A stretch of DNA of 64,000 nt from Nostoc sp. PCC 7107 (GCF_000316625.1 NC_019676.1:269501-333500); one strand, 5' to 3'. Counted from the stretch's first letter, positions 24,857 to 34,846 are shown. Numbers and translations: made by a program. Notes: generated from the letters alone by a model not told the origin.

Positions 24857-27190
24857 GTGCGAATTCCGCTAGATTACTACCGAATTTTAGGACTACCGTT
24901 AGCGGCAAGTGAGGAACAGTTGCGACAAGCGTATAGCGATCGCATTGTACAATTGCCGCGACGGGAGTATTCTCAAGCAGCAATTGCTTCTCGTAAACAA
25001 TTTATAGAAACAGCTTACGTGGTTTTATCCAATCCGAAAGAACGTAGCAGTTACGATCAGCTTTATCTGTCCCACGCTTATGATCCTGATGGCACTGCTA
25101 CAGCAACGGTTACAGCAGGCAAACGCACAGAAATTAATCGCGATCTTGATAACCAAGGTCTCAGTATTGAAATTCCCCAACAGGAATTAGTTGGTGCGTT
25201 GTTAATCTTGCAAGAGCTAGGGGAATATGAGCTGGTACTAAAACTAGGTAAAACATATCTAGCTAATCATAGTGCCACCTCTGCCAAAATCGGCACTAAT
25301 CTCCTTGAGGAAGATTTTCTCGCAACTAGTGACCATCCTGATATTGTCTTGACTGTAGCTTTGGCTTGCCTAGAATTAGGGCGGGAACAATGGCAACAAG
25401 GTTATTACGAAAATGCCGCAGTTTCTCTAGAAGCTGGGCTAGAAATGCTGTCCAGTGAAGGAATATTTGCGAGTGTGCAGGCAGAAATCCAAGCTGATCT
25501 TTATAAATTGCGTCCTTATCGGGTTTTAGAATTACTCGCACTACCTTTAGAAAAAACTGTGCAACGCCACCAAGGCTTGGAATTATTGCAAAGCATCCTG
25601 GAAGATCGTAGTGGTATTGATGGAACTAACAACGATCAATCCGGTTTAAGCATTGATGACTTTTTGCGATTTATTCAGCAAATCCGCCACTACTTAACAG
25701 TCGCCGAACAACACAAGCTATTTGAAGCTGAAAGCCAGCGTCCATCTGCTGTAGCCACGTATTTAGCAGTTTATGCTTTGATTGCTAGAGGATTTGCTCA
25801 ACGTCAACCAGCCCTAATTCGTCAGGCGAGACAAATGCTGATGTATTTGGGTAAGCGCCAAGATGTACATCTAGAACAATCGCTCTGTGCGCTATTGTTG
25901 GGTCAAACCGAAGAAGCAACCCGTGTTTTGGAAATGAGCCAGGAGTACGAAGCCTTAGCTTTTATTCGGGAAAAATCCCAAGACTCTCCTGATTTGTTAC
26001 CAGGGCTGTGTCTGTATGGTGAACAATGGTTACAAAATGAAGTTTTTCCCCATTTTCGTGATCTGTCAAGACAGCCAGTTGCACTCAAAGATTACTTTGC
26101 CAACCCCCAAGTGCAGGCTTATTTAGAAGCACTACCAACTGATGCGGAAACTAGCAACGAGTGGGGTGTAATTAATCGCCAACCTTTTGCTTCTCCACAA
26201 TCTAATAATCAGCATCCACAAAATCATTCTGCGGTAAATTCTCGCCAGAATCACGGGAAAACTCCGGATCTGAATTTACCAGAACCAAGTAATTATAAAG
26301 TACCTGAGTATTCTAATTCCTCACTGCCGAAAACGAATCCACCACCTGCATCAGCTACGGCTAATCATCACCAACCGCCAGAAATACCTGTAGCATCGTT
26401 TACGCCACCAGAACGAACAAGCAGCACAACTAGTCATAATCTCAATGGGAAAACTGCTACATCTCGTCCTCCCCAAAAACGCAGACGTCGTAAGCCTCCC
26501 AGTCAACCTGTTAACCGAGAACATAGGTTAGATAATAATCGCGATCGCCCGACTCGGCAACGACGTAATGTCACCAGCAACTTAGATCGGAAAACACGAT
26601 TAGTCTGGACGGTATTTGCCTCATTGGCGGGTATATTAGTTTTCTGGCTCATAGTTTCTACCACTTTTGGTTGGTTGAAAAACCTCTTTTTACCAGATAT
26701 TTTTTTACAAGGTGAGCAATTATCTGTGAAATTAAATCAACCACCAATAGAAATTCCTCATGGTGATAGTGAGTTACTACCACCGGATGGCCCTCTCACA
26801 GATACAACAGCCGAAGAAGTGATTCGGACTTGGCTGTCTACTAAATCTTTAGCTTTAGGGCCGAACCATGATATTGAGAGTTTAACTAACATTTTGACTG
26901 GTTCATCTCTATCTCAATGGCGATTAATTGCCCAGCAAGATAGAGTCGATAACCGCTATCGCAGGTACGACCACAGCGTTAAAGTTGAATTTGTGAGTAA
27001 AAATGACCTAGATCCCAATCGCGCCGCCGTCTTAGCTACTGTCAAAGAAGCAACACAATTTTATGAAAACGGTCAGAAGAAAAAGTCTTCTAGCGAAAGT
27101 TTGCGGGTTCGCTATGATTTAATTCGCCGAGAGGGTACGTGGCGAATTCAGAGTATGTATGTTGTAAATCAAATTAGTATGGGCTTTTAA
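24857..27190 (+). CDS. ftn2: Cell division protein Ftn2/ZipN (ARC6 homologue)
   Basis: A 777-residue inner-membrane divisome protein that tethers FtsZ and recruits later division proteins; the plant homologue ARC6 divides chloroplasts. N-terminal J-like domain (DYYRILGLPLAASEEQLRQAY ... NPKERSSYDQLY; no HPD triad visible), a helical region to about 430, a disordered Pro/Asn-rich and basic linker (430-580), one membrane helix at about 583-606 (LVWTVFASLAGILVFWLIV) and a C-terminal domain after LTDTTAEEVIRTWL. The start is GTG 24857, preceded by AGGGGAAG; the J domain begins at once after it. Confidence 0.94.
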   Translation: MRIPLDYYRILGLPLAASEEQLRQAYSDRIVQLPRREYSQAAIASRKQFIETAYVVLSNPKERSSYDQLYLSHAYDPDGTATATVTAGKRTEINRDLDNQGLSIEIPQQELVGALLILQELGEYELVLKLGKTYLANHSATSAKIGTNLLEEDFLATSDHPDIVLTVALACLELGREQWQQGYYENAAVSLEAGLEMLSSEGIFASVQAEIQADLYKLRPYRVLELLALPLEKTVQRHQGLELLQSILEDRSGIDGTNNDQSGLSIDDFLRFIQQIRHYLTVAEQHKLFEAESQRPSAVATYLAVYALIARGFAQRQPALIRQARQMLMYLGKRQDVHLEQSLCALLLGQTEEATRVLEMSQEYEALAFIREKSQDSPDLLPGLCLYGEQWLQNEVFPHFRDLSRQPVALKDYFANPQVQAYLEALPTDAETSNEWGVINRQPFASPQSNNQHPQNHSAVNSRQNHGKTPDLNLPEPSNYKVPEYSNSSLPKTNPPPASATANHHQPPEIPVASFTPPERTSSTTSHNLNGKTATSRPPQKRRRRKPPSQPVNREHRLDNNRDRPTRQRRNVTSNLDRKTRLVWTVFASLAGILVFWLIVSTTFGWLKNLFLPDIFLQGEQLSVKLNQPPIEIPHGDSELLPPDGPLTDTTAEEVIRTWLSTKSLALGPNHDIESLTNILTGSSLSQWRLIAQQDRVDNRYRRYDHSVKVEFVSKNDLDPNRAAVLATVKEATQFYENGQKKKSSSESLRVRYDLIRREGTWRIQSMYVVNQISMGF

Positions 27191-27519
27191 GGCCATTTAA
27201 ACTTAATTTAAGTGTGAATGAATTCTGCACTAGGTTAGGTCGCCAAATTGCTCGCAACTGTTGTAGAAATGTATACAAATATCTAGCAATCTGTTGCTTA
27301 ATAGCAAACAAACTTGTTTGCTGTTTATCTCCTTTACGAATATTTTATCAATTCACTAAAATTGCTATTTGTATATTTAGTTTAGTTAACTAAGATGAAA
27401 ATAGTTGCAGTTTGTAACATTAATCCCAGGGCTTATTGCAGTTTGTAAATATTTTGTATAACTGAAAGGAATATTCCTTTAGACTGAATCTCAACTGGAA
27501 AGTATTGGGATCGAGGCAA
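27191..27519. other. Gap after ftn2
   Basis: About 330 bp of AT-rich DNA. TTGCAGTTTGTAA occurs twice (near 27400 and 27435) as a short direct repeat. No gene or clear terminator is seen. Confidence 0.4.
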
Positions 27520-27840
27520 ATGCAGTCGATGAATTTTTTGTGTCATGAATTTGTAGTCGCTGTCTCATTTGGTGCTTGTATTCTTGGTTTAGTAATGCTT
27601 TGGGATGGTAAGCATCCAAAAGATGACATAGAAGAAACAGAGAAGATTTTATTGAGAATGAGTTTTTCTTACTGGCTGGTATACTGTGTTGCTTTTGCGT
27701 TAGAAAAGGTAATTTTACCTGATTGGGAATCTGTAATTGTTTCTTTGAAAATCACAACAGTACTGTCATATTTTTTAACTTTTTCTTGTATTCTGAGTTT
27801 ACCGCTACATAAATTTGCAGTACATAGAGTTGAAGAATAG
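27520..27840 (+). CDS. Small membrane protein of unknown function
   Basis: A 106-residue protein with three hydrophobic stretches: FVVAVSFGACILGLVMLW, SYWLVYCVAFALEKVIL and ITTVLSYFLTFSCILSLPL. The start ATG 27520 is preceded by GAGG; a TTG frame from 27505 is less likely. I recognise no family. It converges with the DUF2103/clpS genes. Confidence 0.55.
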   Translation: MQSMNFLCHEFVVAVSFGACILGLVMLWDGKHPKDDIEETEKILLRMSFSYWLVYCVAFALEKVILPDWESVIVSLKITTVLSYFLTFSCILSLPLHKFAVHRVEE

Positions 27841-27900
27841 TCAAATGAAGTGTGAAATGGGGTCAACCATCAAAGGACGGGCTAGTAACTATTAAGCTGA

Positions 27901-28224
27901 TTAATGTTTCATAGCGATCGCAATAGCTGTTTGTAGTTCATCCTGGACTAAACTAGTTAGGATGAACACCTCTTGCACTGTTTTACCTTGTCTAGCAATG
28001 ACTTTGTAACCGCCACGAATTGGTACAGATATACGCAACTGCATTTTCGGGCTATGACCTCTCACCCGGCCAATTACGCCTGGGGTAACAGTATAAATAC
28101 CATCTTGCCGACAGAGAAGTTCTAAAATAGGGATAAGACCGGGAAGATGGGTAGAGTGATTCCAGACTAGTCTGCCATCTTTGCGGTTATTTGGTTTTTG
28201 GGAATCTGGCTGAGATTTATCCAT
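27901..28224 (-). CDS. DUF2103 protein (predicted metal-binding)
   Basis: A 107-residue protein of the DUF2103 type: GRLVWNHSTHLPGLIPILELLC with the HSTH candidate metal ligands, ITPGVIGRVRG-like strand and a C-terminal GGYKVIARQGKTVQEVFILT. I start at the ATG before DKSQPD (28224), 5 bp after the clpS stop; the longer frame lies inside clpS. Co-transcription with clpS is likely. Function unknown. Confidence 0.8.
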   Translation of the reverse strand: MDKSQPDSQKPNNRKDGRLVWNHSTHLPGLIPILELLCRQDGIYTVTPGVIGRVRGHSPKMQLRISVPIRGGYKVIARQGKTVQEVFILTSLVQDELQTAIAIAMKH

Positions 28225-28229
28225 GATAA

Positions 28230-28556
28230 TTAAGCTGCTTCTAGGGGAGCCATTGTTAAACCGGCTCGCCGCAGCTGTTGGTGATACAATTCTGCTGGTT
28301 CTTGGGGGCCTACCCACACGATCGCTTGCCCTTCATAATGTACTTGATTAGTTAAATCCCAAGCGCGATCGCTAGTCATATTTGGGATATACTTCATCAA
28401 ACACTCAGCAACGTGTTGAAAAGTATTGAAGTCATCGTTTAAAACGATCACCTTGTAATTGGGATACGGTTTACTAACAGTTTGACTAGACCGTTCAGGA
28501 GCAACAGTTGGTGCGGTACCCATCCCGTACACAGCTGCTGAAAGTCTTGTAAGCAT
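28230..28556 (-). CDS. clpS: ATP-dependent Clp protease adaptor ClpS
   Basis: A 108-residue adaptor that delivers N-degron substrates to ClpA/ClpC. The core carries YKVIVLNDDFNTFQHVAECL, with the Asn-Asp pair that holds the N-terminal residue, and VHYEGQAIVWVGPQEPAELYHQQLRRAGL. The N-terminal 30 residues are disordered, as needed for handover to ClpC. Confidence 0.93.
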   Translation of the reverse strand: MLTRLSAAVYGMGTAPTVAPERSSQTVSKPYPNYKVIVLNDDFNTFQHVAECLMKYIPNMTSDRAWDLTNQVHYEGQAIVWVGPQEPAELYHQQLRRAGLTMAPLEAA

Positions 28557-28966
28557 AAGACAGTTAATTACTAAGATTTTGCAAAACTACATTATCAATA
28601 AATAGTTTAGTCTATAGAAAGTCTGAAGTATGAAGTCTGAAGTGTGAAACGTTGTTCTTTAGACTTTTGATCATCAAAAATAGGTAAGCCTAGCAGGTAG
28701 CACATCACAAAACCACCTGCTAGGAGATAAAAATCTATATCTCGCCATGTTTGAAGGGTAGAGCTTATTTGTAATCAATAATGCCTATCCTTAGTTAGAA
28801 TAACCAAATTGCTTGTACAACAGGGTTAAGAAAAGTCAATCAATTAGTTAACCCTTGGGGAAAGATCAGGGGTTGCTGCTGTCTACGCTCCATCTTCTGT
28901 CCCTTAATAGCTCATAATATTAAATAAACGCTTCATACTTCTTAACTATTTAGTTTTATTAGAACA
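28557..28966. other. Gap between clpS and ubiD
   Basis: 410 bp without a gene. Contains tandem heptad-like GTCTGAAGTATGAAGTCTGAAGTGTGAA (28621-28648), which also occurs at 60810, and an imperfect repeat around CCTAGCAGGTAGCACATCACAAAACCACCTGCTAGG that forms a hairpin (28690-28723). Confidence 0.5.
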
Positions 28967-30475
28967 ATGGCGAGAGATTTGCGGGGATTCATCAAAATTT
29001 TAGAAGAAAGAGGGCAATTACGGCGGATTTCTGCCTTAGTTGACCCAGAGCTAGAAATTGCGGAAATTTCTAACCGAATGCTGCAAAAAGGCGGGCCGGG
29101 GTTGTTGTTTGAAAATGTCAAAGGTGCATCTTTCCCGGTGGCAGTAAATTTGCTGGGAACTGTCGAAAGAATATGCTGGTCAATGAATATGCAGCATCCG
29201 CAGGAGTTAGAAACTCTGGGGAAAAAGCTGAGTATGCTACAGCAACCGAAACCGCCGAAAAAGATTTCCCAGGCGATAGATTTTGGTAAAGTGCTGTTTG
29301 ATGTCATCAAAGCCAAACCTGGAAGAGACTTTTTTCCCGCTTGTCAGCAAGTGGTAATTCAAGGCGATGATTTGGATTTAAATACTTTACCCTTGATTCG
29401 CCCTTATCCTGGTGATGCTGGCAAGATTATCACCTTGGGGTTGGTAATTACCAAAGATTGTGAGACAGGTACACCGAATGTTGGTGTCTATCGCTTGCAA
29501 CTGCAATCTAAAAATACCATGACTGTTCACTGGTTATCAGTGCGGGGTGGGGCAAGACACTTGCGAAAAGCGGCAGAACGTGGGAAAAAATTAGAGATAG
29601 CGATCGCCCTTGGTGTTGATCCACTAATTATCATGGCAGCTGCTACACCCATTCCAGTAGATTTATCAGAATGGTTATTTGCTGGGTTATATGGCGGTTC
29701 TGGTGTGCAGTTGGCAAAGTGTAAAACAGTAGATTTAGAAGTTCCCGCTGATTCCGAATTTGTTTTAGAAGGGACAATTACCCCAGGGGAAGTTTTACCA
29801 GACGGGCCTTTTGGCGACCACATGGGTTATTACGGCGGTGTGGAAGACTCGCCCTTAATTCGCTTCCAGTGTATGACGCACCGCAAAGACCCGATATATT
29901 TAACCACATTTAGCGGTCGTCCACCCAAAGAAGAAGCAATGATGGCGATCGCACTCAATCGGATATATACCCCAATTTTACGACAACAAGTCTCAGAAAT
30001 TGTCGATTTCTTCTTACCAATGGAAGCGTTGAGTTACAAAGCCGCCATTATCTCCATTGATAAAGCCTATCCCGGACAAGCACGCCGCGCCGCCTTAGCC
30101 TTTTGGAGTGCGTTACCGCAATTTACCTACACCAAATTTGTGATTGTCGTCGATAAAGATATCAATATCCGCGACCCCCGACAAGTAGTTTGGGCAATCA
30201 GTTCTAAAGTTGACCCCACCCGTGATGTGTTTATTCTGCCGAATACACCCTTTGATACTTTAGATTTTGCCAGTGAAAAAATTGGTTTAGGTGGAAGGAT
30301 GGGAATTGATGCAACTACCAAAATTCCCCCAGAAACCGAACATGAATGGGGCGCACCACTAGAATCAGATCCTGATGTTGCTGCAATGGTAGAAAGAAAA
30401 TGGGCAGAATATGGTTTAGGAGACTTACAGTTAGGAGAAGTTGACCCTAACTTATTTGGTTATGACATGAAATAA
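28967..30475 (+). CDS. UbiD-family decarboxylase
   Basis: A 502-residue prenylated-FMN-dependent (de)carboxylase. It begins ARDLRGFIKILEERGQLRRI and holds the mid-protein block GVYRLQLQSKNTMTVHW that binds prFMN/metal. EFVLEGTITPGEVLPDGPFGDHMGYYG supplies the catalytic Glu-Arg-Glu region, followed by the C-terminal oligomerisation domain. In cyanobacteria it is the candidate for decarboxylation in plastoquinone synthesis, though the substrate is not certain. No ubiX lies in the window. Confidence 0.92.
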   Translation: MARDLRGFIKILEERGQLRRISALVDPELEIAEISNRMLQKGGPGLLFENVKGASFPVAVNLLGTVERICWSMNMQHPQELETLGKKLSMLQQPKPPKKISQAIDFGKVLFDVIKAKPGRDFFPACQQVVIQGDDLDLNTLPLIRPYPGDAGKIITLGLVITKDCETGTPNVGVYRLQLQSKNTMTVHWLSVRGGARHLRKAAERGKKLEIAIALGVDPLIIMAAATPIPVDLSEWLFAGLYGGSGVQLAKCKTVDLEVPADSEFVLEGTITPGEVLPDGPFGDHMGYYGGVEDSPLIRFQCMTHRKDPIYLTTFSGRPPKEEAMMAIALNRIYTPILRQQVSEIVDFFLPMEALSYKAAIISIDKAYPGQARRAALAFWSALPQFTYTKFVIVVDKDINIRDPRQVVWAISSKVDPTRDVFILPNTPFDTLDFASEKIGLGGRMGIDATTKIPPETEHEWGAPLESDPDVAAMVERKWAEYGLGDLQLGEVDPNLFGYDMK

Positions 30476-30480
30476 GATCA

Positions 30481-30587
30481 GGACTTACGTAAAAATATGA
30501 TCTGTTGAGACTGGGTATAGGGTGTAAAGATTCTGGATAATACACCCTTACCTAAACCCTTAATTTTTCGTTGTTATAAGTAAGTCC
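30481..30587. repeat. 107-bp MITE-like element with GGACTTAC / GTAAGTCC ends
   Basis: 8-bp perfect terminal inverted repeats (30481-30488 and 30580-30587). A second internal inverted repeat GGGTGTA ... TACACCC makes the whole element foldable. The ends are the same as those of the 9007 and 39425 elements but the interior differs. It starts 5 bp after the ubiD stop codon. Confidence 0.55.
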
Positions 30588-30697
30588 CCAATTAATTACA
30601 CAAGTTTTTTCCTGTTACCTCTAATCTGTCTCCTATTCTTCACTAATAAATTTAATTGTGTCCGACTATTTATAAAACCTAGTTAAAATACACCCAA

Positions 30698-31240
30698 ATG
30701 AAAAAAATTATTTTAATGACAGCGTTAACTAGCTTGTTTTCGCTTTCTTTGACAGCCAACCAAGGCTTGATTTTGGCGCAGCCTCCACAAGTAACACAAA
30801 CTCAAAACACAATCATACCCATTGCGAAAGTTGGACTGGGAAAAATTCGTCCGGGGATGTCTGAACAACAAGTACGCCGCATTCTAGGAAAACCCACCAG
30901 CACTAAAACCGAATTTAGCCAAGGAGTTGGCGATAATATTCGCACGCTGGAATATCCTCATATTTCTTTATCTTTAGTTCCTTATGTCAACAAACCGAAA
31001 AACTTCTTTGTTTACCACTTTCTTACCCGTAGTCCAAAACTTCTAACTCCCACAGGCGTGAAAATTGGTGATACGCAATCTCAGGTAATTAAGGCTTACG
31101 GAAAGCCATATATATCAAAAGACGGAAAAGTCACTTTTTTCGTATATGGGGTTGGTAGTCAAGATAATACAGCAGCATTCACATTCCGCATCGAGGCTGG
31201 CAAAGTCACGAAAATTGAGTACAGTGAACCGCTAATTTAA
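30698..31240 (+). CDS. Exported BamE/SmpA-like protein
   Basis: A 180-residue protein with a signal peptide (MKKIILMTALTSLFSLSLTA). Two repeats of the BamE/SmpA pattern follow: GKIRPGMSEQQVRRILGKP and VKIGDTQSQVIKAYGKPY. There is no lipobox cysteine, so it is periplasmic rather than a lipoprotein. The function is unknown; the fold is often found in envelope assembly proteins. Confidence 0.65.
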   Translation: MKKIILMTALTSLFSLSLTANQGLILAQPPQVTQTQNTIIPIAKVGLGKIRPGMSEQQVRRILGKPTSTKTEFSQGVGDNIRTLEYPHISLSLVPYVNKPKNFFVYHFLTRSPKLLTPTGVKIGDTQSQVIKAYGKPYISKDGKVTFFVYGVGSQDNTAAFTFRIEAGKVTKIEYSEPLI

Positions 31241-31315
31241 CTTTGACTGGGAACTGTGAATAAGTAATTTAATTGCTATAAATAAGGCATATTTTTGAGC
31301 AAAAATAAAGCAAAT

Positions 31316-31855
31316 ATGAATAGAATAATTACTCATTGTCTGCCAAAACTAGTAATTACATTAGGACTTGCAAGCATAAGTGTATTTGTAAATACTGGGA
31401 TATGTGAGCAAATTGTTTTCGCAAAATCAATTAATGTTAAAAAATGCGAAATTTCCGCTTATGTAACTGATCCAGATCCGCAAGGCTTGAATGTGCGGAA
31501 TGGTGCAAGTTTGCGGCACAAAATTTTAGGACAAGTACCCATAAACGAAACAGTTCAGATTATTGCAACTACCAAAAATTGGGTGAAAATTACGAATGCC
31601 AGTGCTGGTTTTTCGGGAACCGGATGGGTATCTGTAGCAAAATTAGGCTTATCAAGTCGTGGTTACAGTACTAATGGTGTGCATCTTTACGCTAGTGCTA
31701 ATCAGCAAAGCTTCAAAATAGCCAAGGTTCCGGCTAATGCGACAATGAAATTATTAGGCTGTCAAGGAGATTGGGCGCAAGTAGAATATCAAGGTAGCAA
31801 GGGTTGGTTAGTTAAAGAAGATCAGTGCGGTGCAGCCTTAACAACTTGTTCATAA
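31316..31855 (+). CDS. Exported SH3-domain protein
   Basis: A 179-residue protein with a signal peptide (LPKLVITLGLASISVFVN) and two bacterial SH3-like domains. The first carries AYVTDPDPQGLNVRNGASL ... VQIIATTKNWVKI, the second VHLYASANQQSFKIAKVPAN ... WAQVEYQGSKGWL. The paired cysteines near the start and end of the mature chain may form disulfides. Such domains usually bind peptidoglycan. The ATG at 31316 is used; a TTG frame from 31295 adds seven residues. Confidence 0.75.
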   Translation: MNRIITHCLPKLVITLGLASISVFVNTGICEQIVFAKSINVKKCEISAYVTDPDPQGLNVRNGASLRHKILGQVPINETVQIIATTKNWVKITNASAGFSGTGWVSVAKLGLSSRGYSTNGVHLYASANQQSFKIAKVPANATMKLLGCQGDWAQVEYQGSKGWLVKEDQCGAALTTCS

Positions 31856-31979
31856 TATTGCCGGCAGTGAAGAAGGCAATTTAAACTAAGTTTTAGTGGG
31901 GAGAAGTTTATCTAGAACTATTTAGCTACCATAAGAATTAGTACTTATAGTCCAATATAATTACGTTTGAGGTAAATGA

Positions 31980-32795
31980 ATGCCTTCTCCCTTTCCCGGA
32001 ATGAACCCATATTTAGAACATCCTAACTTGTGGCCCGGATTACATCACTGGCTAATTATTGAAATTGCGAGACTACTCTCTCCTCAGTTACGTCCCAAAT
32101 ATCGGGTAGCCGTAGAAGTTAGGATGTATGAAACAAGTGGGGGAAATTCCCTGTTTGTTGGTATTCCTGATGTCACAATAAAACGCCTATCAAATGTGAC
32201 AGATTCAACAAAAACAAATGTCGCAGTTGCAGAACCAGCCACAAAACCTATACAAGTTACAATTCCCAGACCGGAAATAATCAAAGAAGGTTATTTAGAA
32301 GTGCGAGAAGTTGGCACTGAAGATGTAGTTACTACCATAGAAATTTTATCCCCGACTAATAAACGCCGAGGTAAAGGACGGGAAACTTATGAAGAGAAAC
32401 GTCAAGATGTACTAGGCAGTAAAACTCATTTGGTAGAGATTGACTTACTGCGAACGGGGCAAGCAATGACATTTTTTGATACTGATATTGAAAGCCATTA
32501 TCGCATTTTAGTTTGTCGTGGCGATCGCCGTCCTTATGCTGATTTATATGCTTTTAATTTACAAGAAGTAATTCCGGCTTTTCCCTTACCTTTGCGTCAA
32601 GAAGATATGGAACCAATTATTGATTTACAAAAATTGTTAAATGAAGTATATGATATTTCCGCCTACGATTTAGTCATAGATTACAATCAAGCGCCATTTC
32701 CACCATTGTCAGAGGCAGATGCAGCTTGGGCAAATGAAATGTTACAGGATAAAGGATTACGCTCAACAGCCGACAGTCCAGAAATCCCCAACTAA
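31980..32795 (+). CDS. DUF4058 protein
   Basis: A 271-residue member of DUF4058, a family common in cyanobacteria. It has the N-terminal PSPFPGMNPYLEHPNLWPGLHHWLI, then VEVRMYETSG, VVTTIEILSPTNKR and KRQDVLGSKTHLVEIDLLRTG. The E-x(n)-EIDLLR arrangement resembles a PD-(D/E)XK nuclease core. No function is established. Confidence 0.85.
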   Translation: MPSPFPGMNPYLEHPNLWPGLHHWLIIEIARLLSPQLRPKYRVAVEVRMYETSGGNSLFVGIPDVTIKRLSNVTDSTKTNVAVAEPATKPIQVTIPRPEIIKEGYLEVREVGTEDVVTTIEILSPTNKRRGKGRETYEEKRQDVLGSKTHLVEIDLLRTGQAMTFFDTDIESHYRILVCRGDRRPYADLYAFNLQEVIPAFPLPLRQEDMEPIIDLQKLLNEVYDISAYDLVIDYNQAPFPPLSEADAAWANEMLQDKGLRSTADSPEIPN

Positions 32796-32829
32796 AATTT
32801 AAAGTTAGGGATTCTCTTAACTTAGACTC

Positions 32830-33720
32830 ATGACATTTTCTGCTCGTCTGCTTTTGCTTTGTAGCCTAGTCAATACATTGGGACTAGCATTCACACTGCC
32901 AAACTTAGAAATAGCTCAGGCGCAAGCCGCTAACTGTCCGACTCCGGCTTTAAATCGCTTCCAGCGCCATAAAGTTGCTCGTGGCGAAACTTTAGAGAGC
33001 ATAGCACAAAGCTACAATCTCGCTCCCGAAACACTCATTGTTATGAACCCGAATGTGAATAATGGGCGTGTGAGCGTGGGTAGTGAACTGCAAATACCCC
33101 CCTACAACGGCGTTGTTGTAGAAGTGCCGAGTGGGCAAAATTGGCGACAAATAGCAGCAAAATATAAAGTTCGTCCTGATGCACTATTTGAAATTAATGG
33201 TTGTCAACAAAATCCTAAAATTGTCTTTGTACCGGGTTTGAATTGGTTGCCAAATCCTCCGCAAACGACATCTCTGATAACAGAAAATTCAAATACACAA
33301 AGCCGTGTGTCCATCAGTGGCTATCCTTTGGAGAAAGCTGCAACTGTAGTGTTAGGGTATGGTTGGCAAATTAATCCTCAGAATGGAGAGGTATTTTTTC
33401 ACAGTGGTGTAGATTTGTTAGCCGCCGTGGGTAGTCCGGTAGAGGCGATCGCACCTGGTAATGTAGTATTTGCTCAAGAGCAAGGTAGTTATGGTCAATT
33501 GGTGATTGTTAACCACAGTGGCGGAATGCAAAGCCGCTACGCTCATCTTGGTACTATTAAGGTGAAGGTTGGTCAGCAAGTCAATACCGGCGATGTCTTA
33601 GGAACTGTGGGAACAACTGGCGAACCTTCTGCGAAAGAACCTCATCTTCATTTTGAAATGCGTTCTAGTTCATCTCAAGGATGGGTGGCGCAAGATCCTA
33701 AGAGTTATTTGAAGAAGTGA
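32830..33720 (+). CDS. LysM and M23-family metalloendopeptidase
   Basis: A 296-residue exported cell-wall enzyme: signal peptide (LLLLCSLVNTLGLAFTL), a LysM domain at about 45-93 (HKVARGETLESIAQSYNLAP), a second LysM-like stretch (VPSGQNWRQIAAKYKV) and a C-terminal M23 domain. The zinc ligands are in place: HSGVD, the His of SRYAH, and EPHLHFEMR. It should cleave peptidoglycan cross-bridges or act as a division or remodelling hydrolase. Confidence 0.92.
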   Translation: MTFSARLLLLCSLVNTLGLAFTLPNLEIAQAQAANCPTPALNRFQRHKVARGETLESIAQSYNLAPETLIVMNPNVNNGRVSVGSELQIPPYNGVVVEVPSGQNWRQIAAKYKVRPDALFEINGCQQNPKIVFVPGLNWLPNPPQTTSLITENSNTQSRVSISGYPLEKAATVVLGYGWQINPQNGEVFFHSGVDLLAAVGSPVEAIAPGNVVFAQEQGSYGQLVIVNHSGGMQSRYAHLGTIKVKVGQQVNTGDVLGTVGTTGEPSAKEPHLHFEMRSSSSQGWVAQDPKSYLKK

Positions 33721-33754
33721 TTAACGCAGAGGAGCGCAAAGAGGAGATGGAGAA

Positions 33755-34765
33755 TTAGATGAAATCTGTTGTTTTAATAATGTGCATCCCAGCTTCCGCA
33801 AACCTCGAAAACGCTGCATCTGCTTGTTCGGTATAGTCAACAACCCCTGGAACGACAACTGGGGAAGTGGAATCTTCTAAGAGATAAACTTTTTTGGCAA
33901 GGGTAGCATCTACCTGTTTAATTTCTGTTAATAAATCATCAATTGTCCAGGCAACACAATGGCTTTTTGCTTGACCGCCAATAATCACAATATCAAATTC
34001 TAAAAGTTGTTTGATGAGTTTTGTATTTTTGTGGGCGAGGGGATTTTGATCGTACCCAATTAAAACTTCTGGACGTAATATGGAGTAATTTTCTGTTAAG
34101 GCATTCTCACCTTTCAGTTCAAATTGTGTTTGGCTTTGACGGGCAATACTATGAAAGAATATTGCTTCTTCTACAGCAGAAACTAAAGCATGGCCGATTC
34201 CCCCTAACATAGAATGGTAAGGCCAAACAATCAGCGGATATTTACCATTTTGACTTAGTTGATTGACGTAGTGGTAAGCTTGTTTTTTTAATAGTTCATA
34301 GTCGCCATTGGCGATGCTGGCAACTGCGGGGTTAATTTGCCAAATACCTTGGTCAATATCAGCCGGAGTAATATTAGTGGCGGCTGGTGTGGGGTGTTTT
34401 CCTTCAGCATTCACCCAAAAAATCGGGTGAAAAATTTGCATTGCTGTATGTGTATCTAGGGTAGGAATAATTGTGGTAATTTTGCCTAAGTTACGATAAA
34501 TAAATTCACATAATCTTTGATTATCATCTACGGCGGCGGTGCCAGATTTTCCACCAACAAATAATTCAAACCCTGGAATACAAAAGGTATTTTGGACATC
34601 AATTAATAGGAGACAAATCCGGGTTTTATCTAAAGCTGATGGTGGAATATTGTGTTGCTTCGCCCAATTTTCGGCTGTGTCTGCACATTCTTGGTAGGGT
34701 ACGCGCCAAACTTCGCCGACTTTATTGGGGTTGAAGTGTGGGGGAATAAGTAGTTCGCTATTCAT
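33755..34765 (-). CDS. Isochorismatase-family cysteine hydrolase
   Basis: A 336-residue protein with the isochorismatase/nicotinamidase fold: catalytic Asp in LLIDVQNTFCIPG, the Lys region in LLKKQAYHY, and the Cys in IIGGQAKSHCVAWTIDDLL. It is longer than pncA-type enzymes (about 200 residues), with extensions at the N terminus and in the middle. The amide substrate is unknown. Confidence 0.82.
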   Translation of the reverse strand: MNSELLIPPHFNPNKVGEVWRVPYQECADTAENWAKQHNIPPSALDKTRICLLLIDVQNTFCIPGFELFVGGKSGTAAVDDNQRLCEFIYRNLGKITTIIPTLDTHTAMQIFHPIFWVNAEGKHPTPAATNITPADIDQGIWQINPAVASIANGDYELLKKQAYHYVNQLSQNGKYPLIVWPYHSMLGGIGHALVSAVEEAIFFHSIARQSQTQFELKGENALTENYSILRPEVLIGYDQNPLAHKNTKLIKQLLEFDIVIIGGQAKSHCVAWTIDDLLTEIKQVDATLAKKVYLLEDSTSPVVVPGVVDYTEQADAAFSRFAEAGMHIIKTTDFI

Positions 34766-34846
34766 AGTTTAGCTGCTGGTAGTTGCGATCGCATTTCTGC
34801 TGCCTTGGTAGCCGAATATTCTCAGAAAGTCAATGCTTTTGACAAA

